A DNA stretch of 64,000 bases from Eurosta solidaginis. Its lineage: Eukaryota > Arthropoda > Insecta > Diptera > Tephritidae. The notes below the pieces were generated by a model. The model was not told the origin of the DNA and searched no databases. It was given only the letters and a program-made list of their open reading frames with translations. This document shows positions 40,343-53,439 of the stretch, in pieces. The position numbers were made by a program, and so were the translations under genes. The stretch lies in NCBI RefSeq assembly GCF_040869045.1, contig NC_090320.1:254448978-254512977 (forward strand), in the 5' to 3' direction. Position 1 is the stretch's first letter. Every line of letters begins with the position of its first letter.

Positions 40343-41047
40343 TGTAACGAATTTGCTTGCAAATCCTCTTATTTGCAATCCTCTGCTAAGTTCGAATCAC
40401 TAAACTGTTGAATAAATAACTCCAATATTGAATAATGGAAAAATGGCCTTTATTGAAGTACTTCACAATAACACTTATACTTTGCTACTCGCTGGCTTAA
40501 TAACCAAACTGATTGATAACTCAAATTAAACTCTACTATTGGCCGCCAGATCGCGTGCTTAATCAATAACTCATTGATTGCTCAACTCAAACTGAATTAC
40601 TTCTTACTCGCCTGTACCGCTTTTATAGTTTACGCTGCATACTTCTAGGCTCTTCGATTTCCAGAAGTTACTAGTTGTTTCGGCTACAAAATCGCCAGCC
40701 ACAACTACGTGCACAAATTATTGCCCTCTCTTGTGACCACTGAGATAAGATATATGCATGTGTTTGTGCATTACCGCTCCGCTGCTCGTATACATACATA
40801 TGTGTAGACGCAATTATTTATTCGTTTATGTAGATACATAAAGATTGAATTATTGATGTGAATGTTTGTAGTTTACAGTCTCTCGCGCGCACATAGCCGT
40901 ATAAGTAAATGCATCTGTGTGTGACATCTCTCTGGGCTGCCTTATATATGTGTATACTTGATTTGATTATTAACGTAAATACTGCTTGGCATGGCCTTAG
41001 CATCGCCTTAGTGATGGGATAATTTAGGGGTGGTAATATCCGTGACA
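40343..41047 (-). repeat. 5' LTR
   Basis: 705 bp, plus-strand ends TGTAACGAATT and ATATCCGTGACA. It should carry the promoter for the 795-codon ORF. A possible TATA-like TTTATAG lies in the middle (about 40,621), but the start site cannot be placed. Confidence 0.93.
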
Positions 41048-44000
41048 TTACAAAAATATGTACAACTGAGCCCGAGTTTACAAAGCTTCTCATTCGCAAC
41101 GAAGAAGAACTTTACAAAAACAAATCTACATGGCACACAAATTAATATTGAGACAAAAACTGTCTCAATTGTGTTGTTAGTGGAGAAATTAGAAAAACTG
41201 AATTAAGCATGAAAACAAATACCAGCAGGATGGTCTAGTGGTTAAAGGCTACTGCAGTTTCACCATGTGTTTCACGGTTCGAATCCCCGTAAAACCTTTG
41301 ATAACATTACAAAATTGCCTGATTATGATTACGTTGGCGGTTTTCGAAATGGGTCCGTCGCAATATGCCAGTAAATGTTTCTTTCTTTTCAGTTTCTCTT
41401 AGAAAACATAATAATTGAAATTCACTTACTGTAAACCGGTGTTAAGCTCTTGATTTCTTAAAATATAAGTATAAACTGAACACACCATTAAAAAAAACAT
41501 ACATAAATATGTACAACTGAGCCCGAGCTTATAAAGCTTCTCATTCGCAACGAAGAAGATCTTTACAAAAACGAATCTACATGGCACACAAATTAATATA
41601 GAGACAAAAAATGTCTCAATTGTATTGTTAGTGTAGAAATTAGAAAAACTGAATTAAGCATGAAAACAAATACCAGCAGGATGGCCTAGTGGTTAAAGGC
41701 TACTGCAGTTTCACCATTTGTTTCACGGTTCGAATCCCCGTAAAACCTTTGATAACATTACAAAATTGCCTGATTATGATTATGTTGGCGGTTTTCGAAA
41801 TGGGTCCATCGCAATATGCCAGTAAATGTTTCTTTCTTTTCAGTTTCTCTTAGAAAACATAATAATTGAAATTCAATTATTATAAGCCGGTGTTAAGCTC
41901 TTGATTTCTTAAAATATAAGTATAAACTGAACACGCCATTAAAAAAACATACATAAATATGTACAACTGAGCCCGAGTTTACAACGCTTCTCATTCGCAA
42001 CGAAGAAGAACTTTACAAAAACAAATCTACATGGCACACAAATTAATATAGAGACAAAAACTGTCTCAATTGTGTTGTTAGTGTAGAAATTAGAAAAACT
42101 GAATTAAGCATGAAAACAAATACCAGCAGGATGGCCTAGTGGTTAAGCGCTACTGCAGTTTCACCATTTGATTCACGGTTCGAATCCCCGTGAAACCTTT
42201 GATAACATTACAAAATTGCCTGGTGATGATTACGTTGGCGGTTTTCGAAATGGGGCCATCGCAATATGCCAGTAAATGTTTCTTTCTTTTCAGTTTCTCT
42301 TAGAAAACATAATAATTGAAATTCAATTATTGCAAGCCGGTGTTAAGCTCTTGATTTCTTAAAATATAAGTATAAACTGAACACACCATTAAAAAAAACA
42401 TACATAAATATGTACAACTGAGCCCGAGCTTATAAAGCTTCTCATTCGCAACGAAGAAGACCTTTACAAAAACGAATCTACATGGCACACAAATTAATAT
42501 AGAGACAAAAAATGTCTCAATTGTATTGTTAGTGTAGAAATTAGAAAAACTGAATTAAGCATGAAAACAAATACCAGCAGGATGGCCTAGTGGTTAAGCG
42601 CTACTGCAGTTTCACCATTTGATTCACGGTTCGAATCCCCGTGAAACCTTTGATAACATTACCAAATTGCCTGATGATGATTACGTTGGCGTTTTTCGAA
42701 ATGGGTCCATCGCAATATGCCAGTAAATGTTTCTTTCTTTTCAGTTTCTCGTAGAAAACATAATAATTGAAATTCAATTATTATAAGCCGGTGTTAAGCT
42801 CTTGATTTCTTAAAATATAAGTATAAACTGAACACACCATTAAACAAACATACATAAATATGTAAAACTGAGCCCGAGTTTACAAAGCTTCTCATTCGCA
42901 ACGAAGAAGAACTTTACAAAAACAAATCTACATGGCACACAAATTAATATAGAGCAAAAAATGTCTCAATTGTGTTGTTAGTGTAGAAATTAGAAAAACT
43001 GAATTAAGCATGAAAACAAATACCAGCAGGATGGCCTAGATTTTAAAGGCTACTGCAGTTTGACCATGTGATTCACGGTTCGAATCCCGGTGAAACCTTT
43101 GATATCATTACAAAATTGCCTGATGATGATTACGTTGGCGGATTTCGAAATGGGTCCATCGCAAAATGCCAGTAAATGTTTCCTTCTTTTCAGTTTCTCT
43201 TAGAAAATATAATAATTGAAATTCAAATATTATAATCCGCTGTTAAGCTCATGAATTCTTAAAATATAAGTATAAACTGAACACCCCATTAAACAAACAT
43301 ACATAAATATGTAAAACTGAGCCCGAGTTTACAAAGCTTCTCATTCGCAACGAAGAAGAACTTTACAACAACAAATCTACATGGCACACAAATTAATATA
43401 GAGACAAAAGATGTCTCAATTGTATTGTTAGTGTAGAAATTAGAAAAACTGAATTAAGCATGAAAACAAATACCAGCAGGATGGCCTAGTGGGTAAAGGC
43501 TACTGCAGTTTCACCATGTGATTCACGGTTCGAATCCCGGTAAAACCTTTGATAACATTACAAAATTGCCTGATGATGATTATGTTGGCGGTTTTCGAAA
43601 TGGGTCCATCGCAATATGCCAGTAAATGTTTCTTTCTTTTCAGTTTCTCTTAGAAAACATAATAATTGAAATTCAATTATTATAAGAAGGTGTTAAGCTC
43701 TTGATTTCTTAAAATATAAGTATAAACTCAACACACCATTAAACAAACATACATAAATATGTACAACTGAGCCCGAGTTTACAAAGCTTGTCATTCCCAA
43801 CGAAGAAGAACTTTACAAAAACAAATCTACATGGCACACAAATTAATATAGAGACAAAAAATGTCTCAATTGTATTGTTAGTGTAGAAATTAGAAAAACT
43901 GAATTAAGCATGAAAACAAATACCAGCAGGATGGCCTAGTGGGTAAAGGCTACTGCAGTTTCACCATGTGATTCACGGTTCGAATCCCGGTAAAACCTTT

Positions 44001-47000
44001 GATAACATTACAAAATTGCCTGATGATGATTATGTTGGCGGTTTTCGAAATGGGTCCATCGCAATATGCCAGTAAATGTTTCTTTCTTTTCAGTTTCTCT
44101 TAGAAAACATAATAATTGAAATTCAATTATTATAAGAAGGTGTTAAGCTCTTGATTTCTTAAAATATAAGTATAAACTCAACACACCATTAAACAAACAT
44201 ACATAAATATGTACAACTGAGCCCGAGTTTACAAAGCTTGTCATTCCCAACGAAGAAGAACTTTACAAAAACAAATCTACATGGCACACAAATTAATATA
44301 GAGACAAAAAATGTCTCAATTGTATTGTTAGTGTAGAAATTAGAAAAACTGAATTAAGCATGAAAACAAATACCAGCAGGATGGCCTAGTGGGTAAAGGC
44401 TACTGCAGTTTCACCATGTGATTCACGGTTCGAATCCCGGTAAAACCTTTGATAACATTACAAAATTGCCTGATGATGATTATGTTGGCGGTTTTCGAAA
44501 TGGGTCCATCGCAATATGCCAGTAAATGTTTCTTTCTTTTCAGTTTCTCTTAGAAAACATAATAATTGAAATTCAATTATTATAAGAAGGTGTTAAGCTC
44601 TTGATTTCTTAAAATATAAGTATAAACTGAACACACCATAAAACAAACATACATAAATATGTACAACTGAGCACAAGTTTACAACGCTTCTCATTCGCAA
44701 CGAAGAAGAACTTTACAAAAACAAATCTACATGGCACACAAATTAATATAGAGCAAAAAATGTCTCAATTGTGTTGTTAGTGTAGAAATTAGAAAAACTG
44801 AATTAAGCATGAAAACAAATACCAGCAGGATGGCCTAGATTTTAAAGGCTACTGCAGTTTGACCATGTGATTCACGGTTCGAATCCCGGTGAAACCTTTG
44901 ATATCATTACAAAATTGCCTGATGATGATTACGTTGGCGGATTTCGAAATGGGTCCATCGCAATATGCCAGTAAATGTTTCCTTCTTTTCAGTTTCTCTT
45001 AGAAAATATAATAATTGAAATTCAAATATTATAATCCGCTGTTAAGCTCATGAATTCTTAAAATATAAGTATAAACTGAACACCCCATTAAACAAACATA
45101 CATAAATATGTAAAACTGAGCCCGAGTTTACAAAGCTTCTCATTCGCAACGAAGAAGAACTTTACAACAACAAATCTACATGGCACACAAATTAATATAG
45201 AGACAAAAGATGTCTCAATTGTATTGTTAGTGTAGAAATTAGAAAAACTGAATTAAGCATGAAAACAAATACCAGCAGGATGGCCTAGTGGGTAAAGGCT
45301 ACTGCAGTTTCACCATGTGATTCACGGTTCGAATCCCGGTAAAACCTTTGATAACATTACAAAATTGCCTGATGATGATTATGTTGGCGGTTTTCGAAAT
45401 CGGTCCATCGCAATATGCCAGTAAATGTTTCTTTCTTTTCAGTTTCTCTTAGAAAACATAATAATTGAAATTCAATTATTATAAGAAGGTGTTAAGCTCT
45501 TGATTTCTTAAAATATAAGTATAAACTCAACACACCATTAAACAAACATACATAAATATGTACAACTGAGCCCGAGTTTACAAAGCTTGTCATTCCCAAC
45601 GAAGAAGAACTTTACAAAAACAAATCTACATGGCACACAAATTAATATAGAGACAAAAAATGTCTCAATTGTATTGTTAGTGTAGAAATTAGAAAAACTG
45701 AATTAAGCATGAAAACAAATACCAGCAGGATGGCCTAGTGGGTAAAGGCTACTGCAGTTTCACCATGTGATTCACGGTTCGAATCCCGGTAAAACCTTTG
45801 ATAACATTACAAAATTGCCTGATGATGATTATGTTGGCGGTTTTCGAAATGGGTCCATCGCAATATGCCAGTAAATGTTTCTTTCTTTTCAGTTTCTCTT
45901 AGAAAACATAATAATTGAAATTCAATTATTATAAGAAGGTGTTAAGCTCTTGATTTCTTAAAATATAAGTATAAACTCAACACACCATTAAACAAACATA
46001 CATAAATATGTACAACTGAGCCCGAGTTTACAAAGCTTGTCATTCCCAACGAAGAAGAACTTTACAAAAACAAATCTACATGGCACACAAATTAATATAG
46101 AGACAAAAAATGTCTCAATTGTATTGTTAGTGTAGAAATTAGAAAAACTGAATTAAGCATGAAAACAAATACCAGCAGGATGGCCTAGTGGGTAAAGGCT
46201 ACTGCAGTTTCACCATGTGATTCACGGTTCGAATCCCGGTAAAACCTTTGATAACATTACAAAATTGCCTGATGATGATTATGTTGGCGGTTTTCGAAAT
46301 GGGTCCATCGCAATATGCCAGTAAATGTTTCTTTCTTTTCAGTTTCTCTTAGAAAACATAATAATTGAAATTCAATTATTATAAGAAGGTGTTAAGCTCT
46401 TGATTTCTTAAAATATAAGTATAAACTGAACACACCATAAAACAAACATACATAAATATGTACAACTGAGCACAAGTTTACAACGCTTCTCATTCGCAAC
46501 GAAGAAGAACTTTACAAAAACAAATCTACATGGCACACAAATTAATATAGAGCAAAAAATGTCTCAATTGTGTTGTTAGTGTAGAAATTAGAAAAACTGA
46601 ATTAAGCATGAAAACAAATACCAGCAGGATGGCCTAGATTTTAAAGGCTACTGCAGTTTGACCATGTGATTCACGGTTCGAATCCCGGTGAAACCTTTGA
46701 TATCATTACAAAATTGCCTGATGATGATTACATTGGCGGATTTCGAAATGGGTCCATCGCAATATGCCAGTAAATGTTTCCTTCTTTTCAGTTTCTCTTA
46801 GAAAATATAATAATTGAAATTCAAATATTATAATCCGCTGTTAAGCTCATGAATTCTTAAAATATAAGTATAAACTGAACACCCCATTAAACAAACATAC
46901 ATAAATATGTAAAACTGAGCCCGAGTTTACAAAGCTTCTCATTCGCAACGAAGAAGAACTTTACAAAAACAAATCTACATGGCACACAAATTAATATAGA

Positions 47001-47349
47001 GACAAAAAATGTCTCAATTGTATTGTTAGTGTAGAAATTAGAAAAACTGAATTAAGCATGAAAACAAATACCAGCAGGATGGCCTAGTGGGTAAAGGCTA
47101 CTGCAGTTTCACCATGTGATTCACGGTTCGAATCCCGGTAAAACCTTTGATAACATTACAAAATTGCCTGATGATGATTATGTTGGCGGTTTTCGAAATG
47201 GGTCCATCGCAATATGCCAGTAAATGTTTCTTTCTTTTCAGTTTCTCTTAGAAAACATAATAATTGAAATTCAATTATTATAAGAAGGTGTTAAGCTCAC
47301 GAATTCTTAAAATATAAGTATAAACTGAACACACCATTAAACAAACATG
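41048..47349 (+). repeat. 450-bp satellite with a tRNA-SINE core, right block (14 monomers)
   Basis: Core words start at 41,225, 41,676, 42,126, 42,577, 43,026, 43,476, 43,926, 44,376, 44,825, 45,275, 45,725, 46,175, 46,624 and 47,074. From 43,026 a four-monomer higher-order repeat appears. The variant core CCTAGATTTTAAAGG with TTTGACC recurs at 43,026, 44,825 and 46,624, spacing 1,799 each time, followed by three monomers of the CCTAGTGGGTAAAGG type. Monomers around 43,926 and 44,376 look identical over a full period. Most B boxes are GGTTCGAATCCC. The A box is destroyed in the ATTTT variant. The array ends at AAACAAACATGC near 47,349. Confidence 0.95.
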
Positions 47350-48715
47350 CAATAAATATATTTTCTGCCCATTTTGATTAATTAATACTAAATTGTACTT
47401 ACTACAACTGCAAGATTATCAAAAATTCGAAGGCTTAAAAAAATTGAACGATTCTAGAAAAAAATTGATTTTTCATTCTTCGAAAAATATCGATTAAATC
47501 GATTAAAAGTTGAATCGAAATCCAGCTCTATCGGGTAGGGTCTTTATCGCTATAAAAACAAAAAAACATGAAAAACCTTGACAGATCGCTAACTCGACGA
47601 TTATTACTGGCTTTTGATAATAAGCCAATTATTGAATAATAGCTTGTGGGTATCGATTGTTTCCGATAAAAAGCCGCAGAGGCTCTTGGATGAGCTCCAG
47701 TTAATCTGAAACTATTGGTTTTTAGACCTATCCTGTATTTTTATGCATCGAACTTACGAATTCTTGGTACTCACAAATTTTCATTTTTTAAAAAGCACGT
47801 TTGCAATGTCGCCTGACGAACGTGTTCCGCTTAATTTGCATTGTTGTGGTGCTCTTAAGTTTGGTCAAAATTTCAATTTTGTACTGAAATTTGCGAACAA
47901 ATGTGTAAAATATAAAGGAAGTAAAATATTGTAAAAACCATACATATTCATTGCATTGCTTACTCACATTTATCAATGCCGCTGAATAGAATTTTTATTC
48001 GCATGTGCGCTATCAATTTACATTTGGTGTTTTTTTTTTTTGTGCATTTCCTTTGTCCCGCTATATATTCCCTGCTTAAATGCGTAGAAAAGTCAGAATT
48101 TTTTTTTCCCCACTATCTAAAAACTTCAGCTGTGCCTTTTGTAAAAATGACATAGCAAGTGAGCACCCATTTATCAAAATGGATATACGCGCGACAAGCC
48201 ACGCAAGGCCATGTTTGCTATGATGAATTCGCAATCCAAGCACTCTATGTCGAGCTACTCATAGTAAAGTGCAGAAGTACACTGACTGATGATTCCTACA
48301 GCGCCATTCTAAAAATACACATGTAGATATGTACTTATGTGAGTTGACATAGCGACAATCAGTAGCATCAGTGTGTAGAGAGTGATGTTTCTTGTTTGTA
48401 GTGTTGGCCTTGTTTATGGCGTGAATTATAGCATTGTTTGTTTGATGTTATGAAGAAAGACGCAGAAAATGAGCAGTCGCTAACCCTTTGACGGATGAAG
48501 AAATGTTTGAAGATATATCCGTTGAAAAAAATACCCTTTTAGAATCCTAGTGATTTTAAGAACAAATTTTGAAAATTTTTAAATGGTTAATAATTTCAAG
48601 ATTTTTTTGGAAAATCAATATGAAACATGCTGAGAAGCTGTGTAGTTCACACTAGTGCGCGTCTAGTGCATTCACACTAACTCGAAACACATTGAACTTG
48701 AAGAGATTACTTACT
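47350..48715. other. Unassigned DNA
   Basis: AT-rich. A short stretch (47,480-47,660) has ATCGAT words resembling the tracts at 7.5 and 56 kb. Overlapping plus- and minus-strand open frames at 47,743-47,976 lack any motif. Confidence 0.4.
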
Positions 48716-49960
48716 TACTTACTTAATTGGCGCTTAACCGTCTAAACGGTTATGGCCGTTCAACAAGGCGCGCCAGTCGCTCCTTCGCTCCGCCAACCGC
48801 CGCCAATTGACACCAAGGGGTTTTAATCGTCTTCCATCTGGTCCTTCCAACGGAGTGGGGGCCGCCCTCTACCTCTGCTTCCATAGGCGCGTTCTGATAG
48901 AAACATTTTCTTGGCCGGAGCATCACCTTTCATTCATACAACATGGCCTAGCCAGCGCAGACGCTGCGTTTTAATTCGCTGGACATGTTGATGTCTGCGT
49001 ATAGCTCGTACAGCTCATCATTAAATCTTCTTCGGCACTCGCCATCGCCAACGCGTAGAGGTCCATAAATCTTTCGAAGAGCTTTTTTCTCGAACACTCC
49101 CAAAGCCGCTTCATCTGTTGTTGTCATGGTCCTACGATAAGTGACTTGTAGAGTATGATTTTCGTTCGCCGAGAGATGACTTTACTTTTCAATTGCCTAC
49201 CTAGTCCAAAGTAGCATTTATTGGCAAGATTGATTATTCGCTGGATTTCAGTGCTGAAGTTGTTGCTAGTGTTGATGATGGTTCCCAAATAAACGAAGTC
49301 TTTTACTATTTCGAAATTATGGCTGCCAACTGTAGCGTGGTTGCCATGGCGCATGTGCTCTGACTCTTTGCTCGATGACAGCAGGTACTTCGTTTTGTCT
49401 TCATTCACCATCAAACCCATCTTTACCGCTTCTTTTTCCAGTTTGGAGTAAGCACAACTAACAGCGCGGGTGTTTAGGCCGATGATATCAATGTCGTCAG
49501 TATATGCGAGTAATTGCACGCTTTTATAGTATATTGTTCCAGTGCGGTTAAGTTCTGCATAGTATAATTTTCTCCAGCATCAACTTAAAGAAATCGCACG
49601 ATAGCGGGTTACACTGTATGAAACCTCGTTTAGTTTCGAACGGCTCGGAGAGGTCCTTCCCAATTCTGACTGATCTGATGGTGTTGCTCAACGTCATTTT
49701 GCACAGCCGGATAAGTTTTGCGGGGAAACCAAATTCAGACATAGCGGCATATAGGCAGCTCCTTTTCGTGCTGTCGAAGGCGGCTTTAAAGTCGACGAAG
49801 AGGTGATGTGTGTCGATTCTTTTTTCACTGGGTTTTTCCAAGATTTGGCTCATTGTGAAAATATGGCGAAAATCTTGTTGCAAGCAAGACATGTATTATG
49901 TATGTCGAAATTGAATCTGGATAAGTCTTCCTTGGGAGATTGTTTTCATCAACCGCGAGT
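48716..49960 (-). pseudogene. Endonuclease/RT-type LINE (RTE-like?), RT domain and 3' end
   Basis: On the minus strand, 49,892-49,548 reads as the middle of an RT: RIDTHHLFVDFKAAFDS (a motif with a catalytic Asp), GFPAKLIRLCKMTLSN, RIGKDLSEPFETKRGF and LSCDFFKLMLEKI. After a frameshift, 49,519-49,124 gives YTDDIDIIGLNTRAV (usual YADD, here YTDD), GLMVNEDKTKYLLSS, FEIVKDFVYLGTIIN and KCYFGLGRQLKSK. It then breaks before the conserved end. The 3' region contains an AACCGTCTAAACGGTT hairpin (on the plus strand, about 48,739) and ends in TAAG repeats (ACTTACTTACTTAC at 48,712-48,725). The motif style is that of insect endonuclease-reverse transcriptases; the RTE assignment is tentative. Related fragments lie at 30.2, 33.2, 33.5 and 53.4 kb. 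Confidence 0.82.
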
Positions 49961-50539
49961 TCAGCGTATTTGACTTTAAGAACGGGATTCACTGGGCGAT
50001 TACTTGCATAGAGATCCGGCGTCTTTTTGTGGGTATCACTGATTTATGATTTCTTCGATTTATGCGCCACTGTTTCTCATTCGTATTTCTCTGCGCTCCC
50101 TTTCAGAATGCATCAGTTGTCTTATCATTAGAAATGCCAGTTTTCTCACAGCAGTCCAACAATGTATATTTTTGCACATTGGGGGAACTAGATTTCTAAT
50201 GGGAGGTGCCTCTCCAAAAACCCTGTGTTTAGAGAGAGTCTTTCGCCGCAACCACGAGGGATATAAACATTACATGTTTTACGTTTTACAATTTGCTGGG
50301 AAAGTGTGTACAGAATGGATCCTGCTTTATTCATCGCTTATGTAGATGCTCCTTGAAACCGCCATGCCCACTCAATATCTGCGTAAAGTGGTAGCTAATT
50401 TCGCCGTGCTCCCATTTGTATTTCCTGCAGCTCACATTTCCTACACTTGCTGTTACTGACAAGGTCTAACTTATAAGAATGTTACGCCAGAGGCTATATC
50501 CACTCCGTATGCCCATCGTGAGTCTTCAGTCTTCTCTCT
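49961..50539. other. Repeat-like DNA of unknown family
   Basis: Contains TTGGAGAGGCACCTCCCATT (minus strand, about 50,200-50,219) and a 63-codon minus frame at 50,060-50,251. The wording feels like interspersed repeat DNA, but I cannot classify it. Confidence 0.3.
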
Positions 50540-51097
50540 TCAGAGATGTGAGCCACTTTGTGAGTCTAATATAGTAGACTTTGCACATGATATTAGAAAT
50601 TGTGCAGCCCTACGCTTTTGTCCATGCCTTTCCTCTATGATCGACCATATGCAACTCCTGTCTCCTTTCGATATCTCCCAAACAGATTGAGACATCAATC
50701 TTCGAATCAGCGAGTGTCCATCCGGCTCAATTGTGCCCCAAATATCTGTTTCGAAGCTTAGGCACGGGACCATATGTTCGGTGTGCCCGATATTAGATGA
50801 CGCTATACTGCTGTTGCCATAAGACCTGCACTCAAGCGGCCCGAGGCCTTCAGTCTTGTTGCGGTTGCTAACGCGATGTTTTTGGCCGCTAGGTCTGTAG
50901 AAAGGATGTATGAAATGGTATGTAATGCTGCTGGTGTGGTAGTTTTCTTTCAGGTAAAGGGGACCTATTATCCGCAACTCTTGTGATGCTCTGTTATTGA
51001 TGGAATTTACACACATTCGAGGTCCTGGCTTTAGTAGAACCAGTAATCTTGTGTCGAAAAACGAGTTTCGATGAGTCTTCTCATTATTAATGGGCAT
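50540..51097 (-). CDS. Unrecognised 185-codon ORF, probably repeat-derived
   Basis: An ATG-started open frame, long for such AT-rich DNA. The product is basic and Ser/Arg-rich (for example RRLMSQSVWEISKGDRSCIW), with no transmembrane stretch, signal peptide or known motif that I can see. It sits about 650 bp from the RT pseudogene on the same strand, so it may be an upstream part of that or another LINE. It could also be chance. No intron signals or neighbours support a host gene. Confidence 0.25.
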   Translation of the reverse strand: MPINNEKTHRNSFFDTRLLVLLKPGPRMCVNSINNRASQELRIIGPLYLKENYHTSSITYHFIHPFYRPSGQKHRVSNRNKTEGLGPLECRSYGNSSIASSNIGHTEHMVPCLSFETDIWGTIEPDGHSLIRRLMSQSVWEISKGDRSCIWSIIEERHGQKRRAAQFLISCAKSTILDSQSGSHL

Positions 51098-53439
51098 GTA
51101 AGTTGCCCTGATTTCTGCCCTTTAATTTTAGCCATCAGCATTCTATAATCCAATACTCAAGGATAAACGTCGGCATTCTCTACTCTTCTTTGTGTTTTGT
51201 AGATAGTTTGAGCCTAATCATATCGTGGTGACAACAGTGTCCTCTGTACCCTTTATGGTGCTTTGTGGCAGTTTCTATGTTCCTCCACTATTTCGTCATT
51301 CCACCAGTATACAAGGGTAAGATTTTGTTTGGCGCAACTTCTGGGCATGGTAGCATTACACGCCGTATTTAATTACTCGATTTTTGGTCCGACAAGTTCT
51401 ACGCATGTGTCTTTCGCATTGTAGCATCATTTCAAACAATATCAAATATTTGGGGTTCAAAAAAGTGTTACTTCTATCTTTTTCTTTGTAGTTAATTGGA
51501 AGCTATCCTTCGTGAAGTTTCCACTAGCTCTTAGCTAATAGCTTTGTGGTCGCTGAGTGTGTAGACGTTACTGATGGACCACTTTACTAGTTTGATATTT
51601 TATTGGTTTAATGGTAGGGGTCATATAAAAAATAATATGCTTTAGAATAATTTGGGTTGCCCTGGTAATGATTCATGTTTCTTGAATTATCAGCAAAATG
51701 TGTTTTTTTGTATTACTTTTTTATAAAAATCCTCTTTCTTTAGGCAAGATAGTAGATGTAGCTCTCCAATTAGAAAATTGCAAATTTAGTGACCTATTTA
51801 AAAATTAAATAGAACGAGTAGTTCAAAAATCGTTTAAACAAAAACTTAATTTTGTAATACATTATTTAATATTCGGTAACACAAAAACATACATACACAC
51901 ATTCGTTAGACTTATGGCCATAATTGGGTCTTAGCTGGCTCAGTGTATACTAAAAATGTTCAATCACATGCCAATACCACGTTGATATTGAATTTTGGAA
52001 AGCAAAAACCTATTAAGCTATTGTATTTACGAAAGATGCAGACAAATACCACAAATAAAGTGAACAGCATTTTGAAAATTCATGTAATACATTTCAAACT
52101 TTTGTGCTATTGTCGACATTGTACGTAAAGTATAAGAACTTCTGCGCCGAAAATCACAAGAAAAATTTTTTTTTTTTTGTAAGAAACATGAAAACGATAT
52201 TTTTGCCATTTTTTATAGTTGCTGCTTGATTTCTTATCCAATTTTGATTAAAAATGTATTTATATAACATGAATTTAAGTATTTACTTGTATTTGTTATT
52301 GTTTCGGCTTACTAAGAAAATGGTATGGCCAATATTGTATGAAAGAATAGAAATGTGGCAAACTAAGAGCTGGCCAATGCCAACAAAGTAAACCAATGAT
52401 GACCACCAACGTTGCAGCTAAAAGAAAATTGAGACGAAGTCCACAATAGCTTTGATATCTGAGGAAAAGGGAAGGTACAAGAAATAACAATGAAAACAAA
52501 AAAAAAAAATTGTAGGAAATAAGAGCTTGAATCAGTATTGTTAGAAAATATAATCAGGAGTATAAGGTGGCTATCAAAGCAAGAAACAAGCGCATAAATT
52601 GTTATGATATATAAGTATGTGTGCTTGCTTTAAATTTACTCCATAAGATTGAATTCTCTTGTGCTTTTGGCAGGCTACAAGATGTGAAGGTTTGTAGGAA
52701 CATTAAGTTGCCTCGTCAATTAGGTTACACAAACAATACCAATAAAATATAGCATAGCAAAACTAGAACTTATTTTTGTAACAGAGTTACCATGATTTTT
52801 ACACTCAGTAAAAATCAGTAATCTACAAAAAACGAGGAAAATAATTCCTAAAAAAAAATTCTTTGAACCAAGGCGAATCCATGCAAGCGAATCCATTATC
52901 CAATTCGCCGTGCAGATGAATGTCAATTCAAAAGAAAATTTTCATAGATTTTGATTAACTGACATACGGTTGTATAACATGAAGAAATGAGCCAAGATCC
53001 CGCATTCCGGAATTGTTGTATTTGTAATCGAATTTAAAAAAAAAGTTTGATGACGTAACGGTTTTGAAGTTTTTCGATTTATTACATTTCTACCATATTT
53101 CGCTACAAGTGTTCGGAGTATTTAAAACTTTTACCTGAGTAAACGGCTACGGCGGAGTACAAATAAAATTTTCGGAGTATATTTTTTTTCTTTTTTGTAA
53201 GCGGGCGAACAACTAACATCAAATTGATTTGGTGGCTTGGCAATCCCTTCGTTTGTGTGGCCTAAAACGTGTTGGATTACCAAATAATGATCCCATCAGC
53301 ACACAACATTCTGGAAGAAAAGTAGGCTCTATCTCCCGGATATTTATCGCAAAAATATTGTTATTATTTTCGGTTTATCATACATTTTTCATACTCTTAA
53401 AACGAAAGAAGGTTTCATTCTGTAGGAATGATAATGGCG
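51098..53439. other. AT-rich DNA, no feature
   Basis: Only short open frames occur (for example 51,943-52,128, 52,296-52,499 and 52,720-52,926), and none shows a motif. No repeats or RNA genes were recognised. Confidence 0.45.

Larger units (their letters stand above)
37188..41047 (-). mobile_element. Young, internally deleted Ty3/Gypsy-type LTR retrotransposon (3.86 kb)
   Basis: Two 705-bp LTRs (37,188-37,892 and 40,343-41,047) in direct orientation, each with TGT...ACA ends. I see only three differences between them. On the minus strand the order is 5' LTR, primer-binding site, one 795-codon ORF, polypurine tract, 3' LTR. The ORF carries SAP, gag, zinc knuckle and protease, then only the C-terminal end of integrase. 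Reverse transcriptase, RNase H and the integrase core are absent. Such an element should make particles but need enzymes from a full relative. It interrupts the 450-bp satellite, so it is younger than that array. No envelope-like ORF is present. Confidence 0.93.

Noticed and set aside
37188..41047. Endogenous retrovirus with an envelope gene
   Set aside because: There is no ORF between the integrase tail and the 3' LTR, and no membrane-protein-like sequence.
34211..47140. Twenty-one tRNA genes in tandem
   Set aside because: A and B boxes are present, but the first seven bases do not pair with any 3' acceptor strand, the anticodon stem does not pair and the T stem needs a bulge. The units are SINE heads.
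33992..47349. CRISPR-like array
   Set aside because: The repeats are contiguous 450-bp monomers without unique spacers, in a eukaryotic context.
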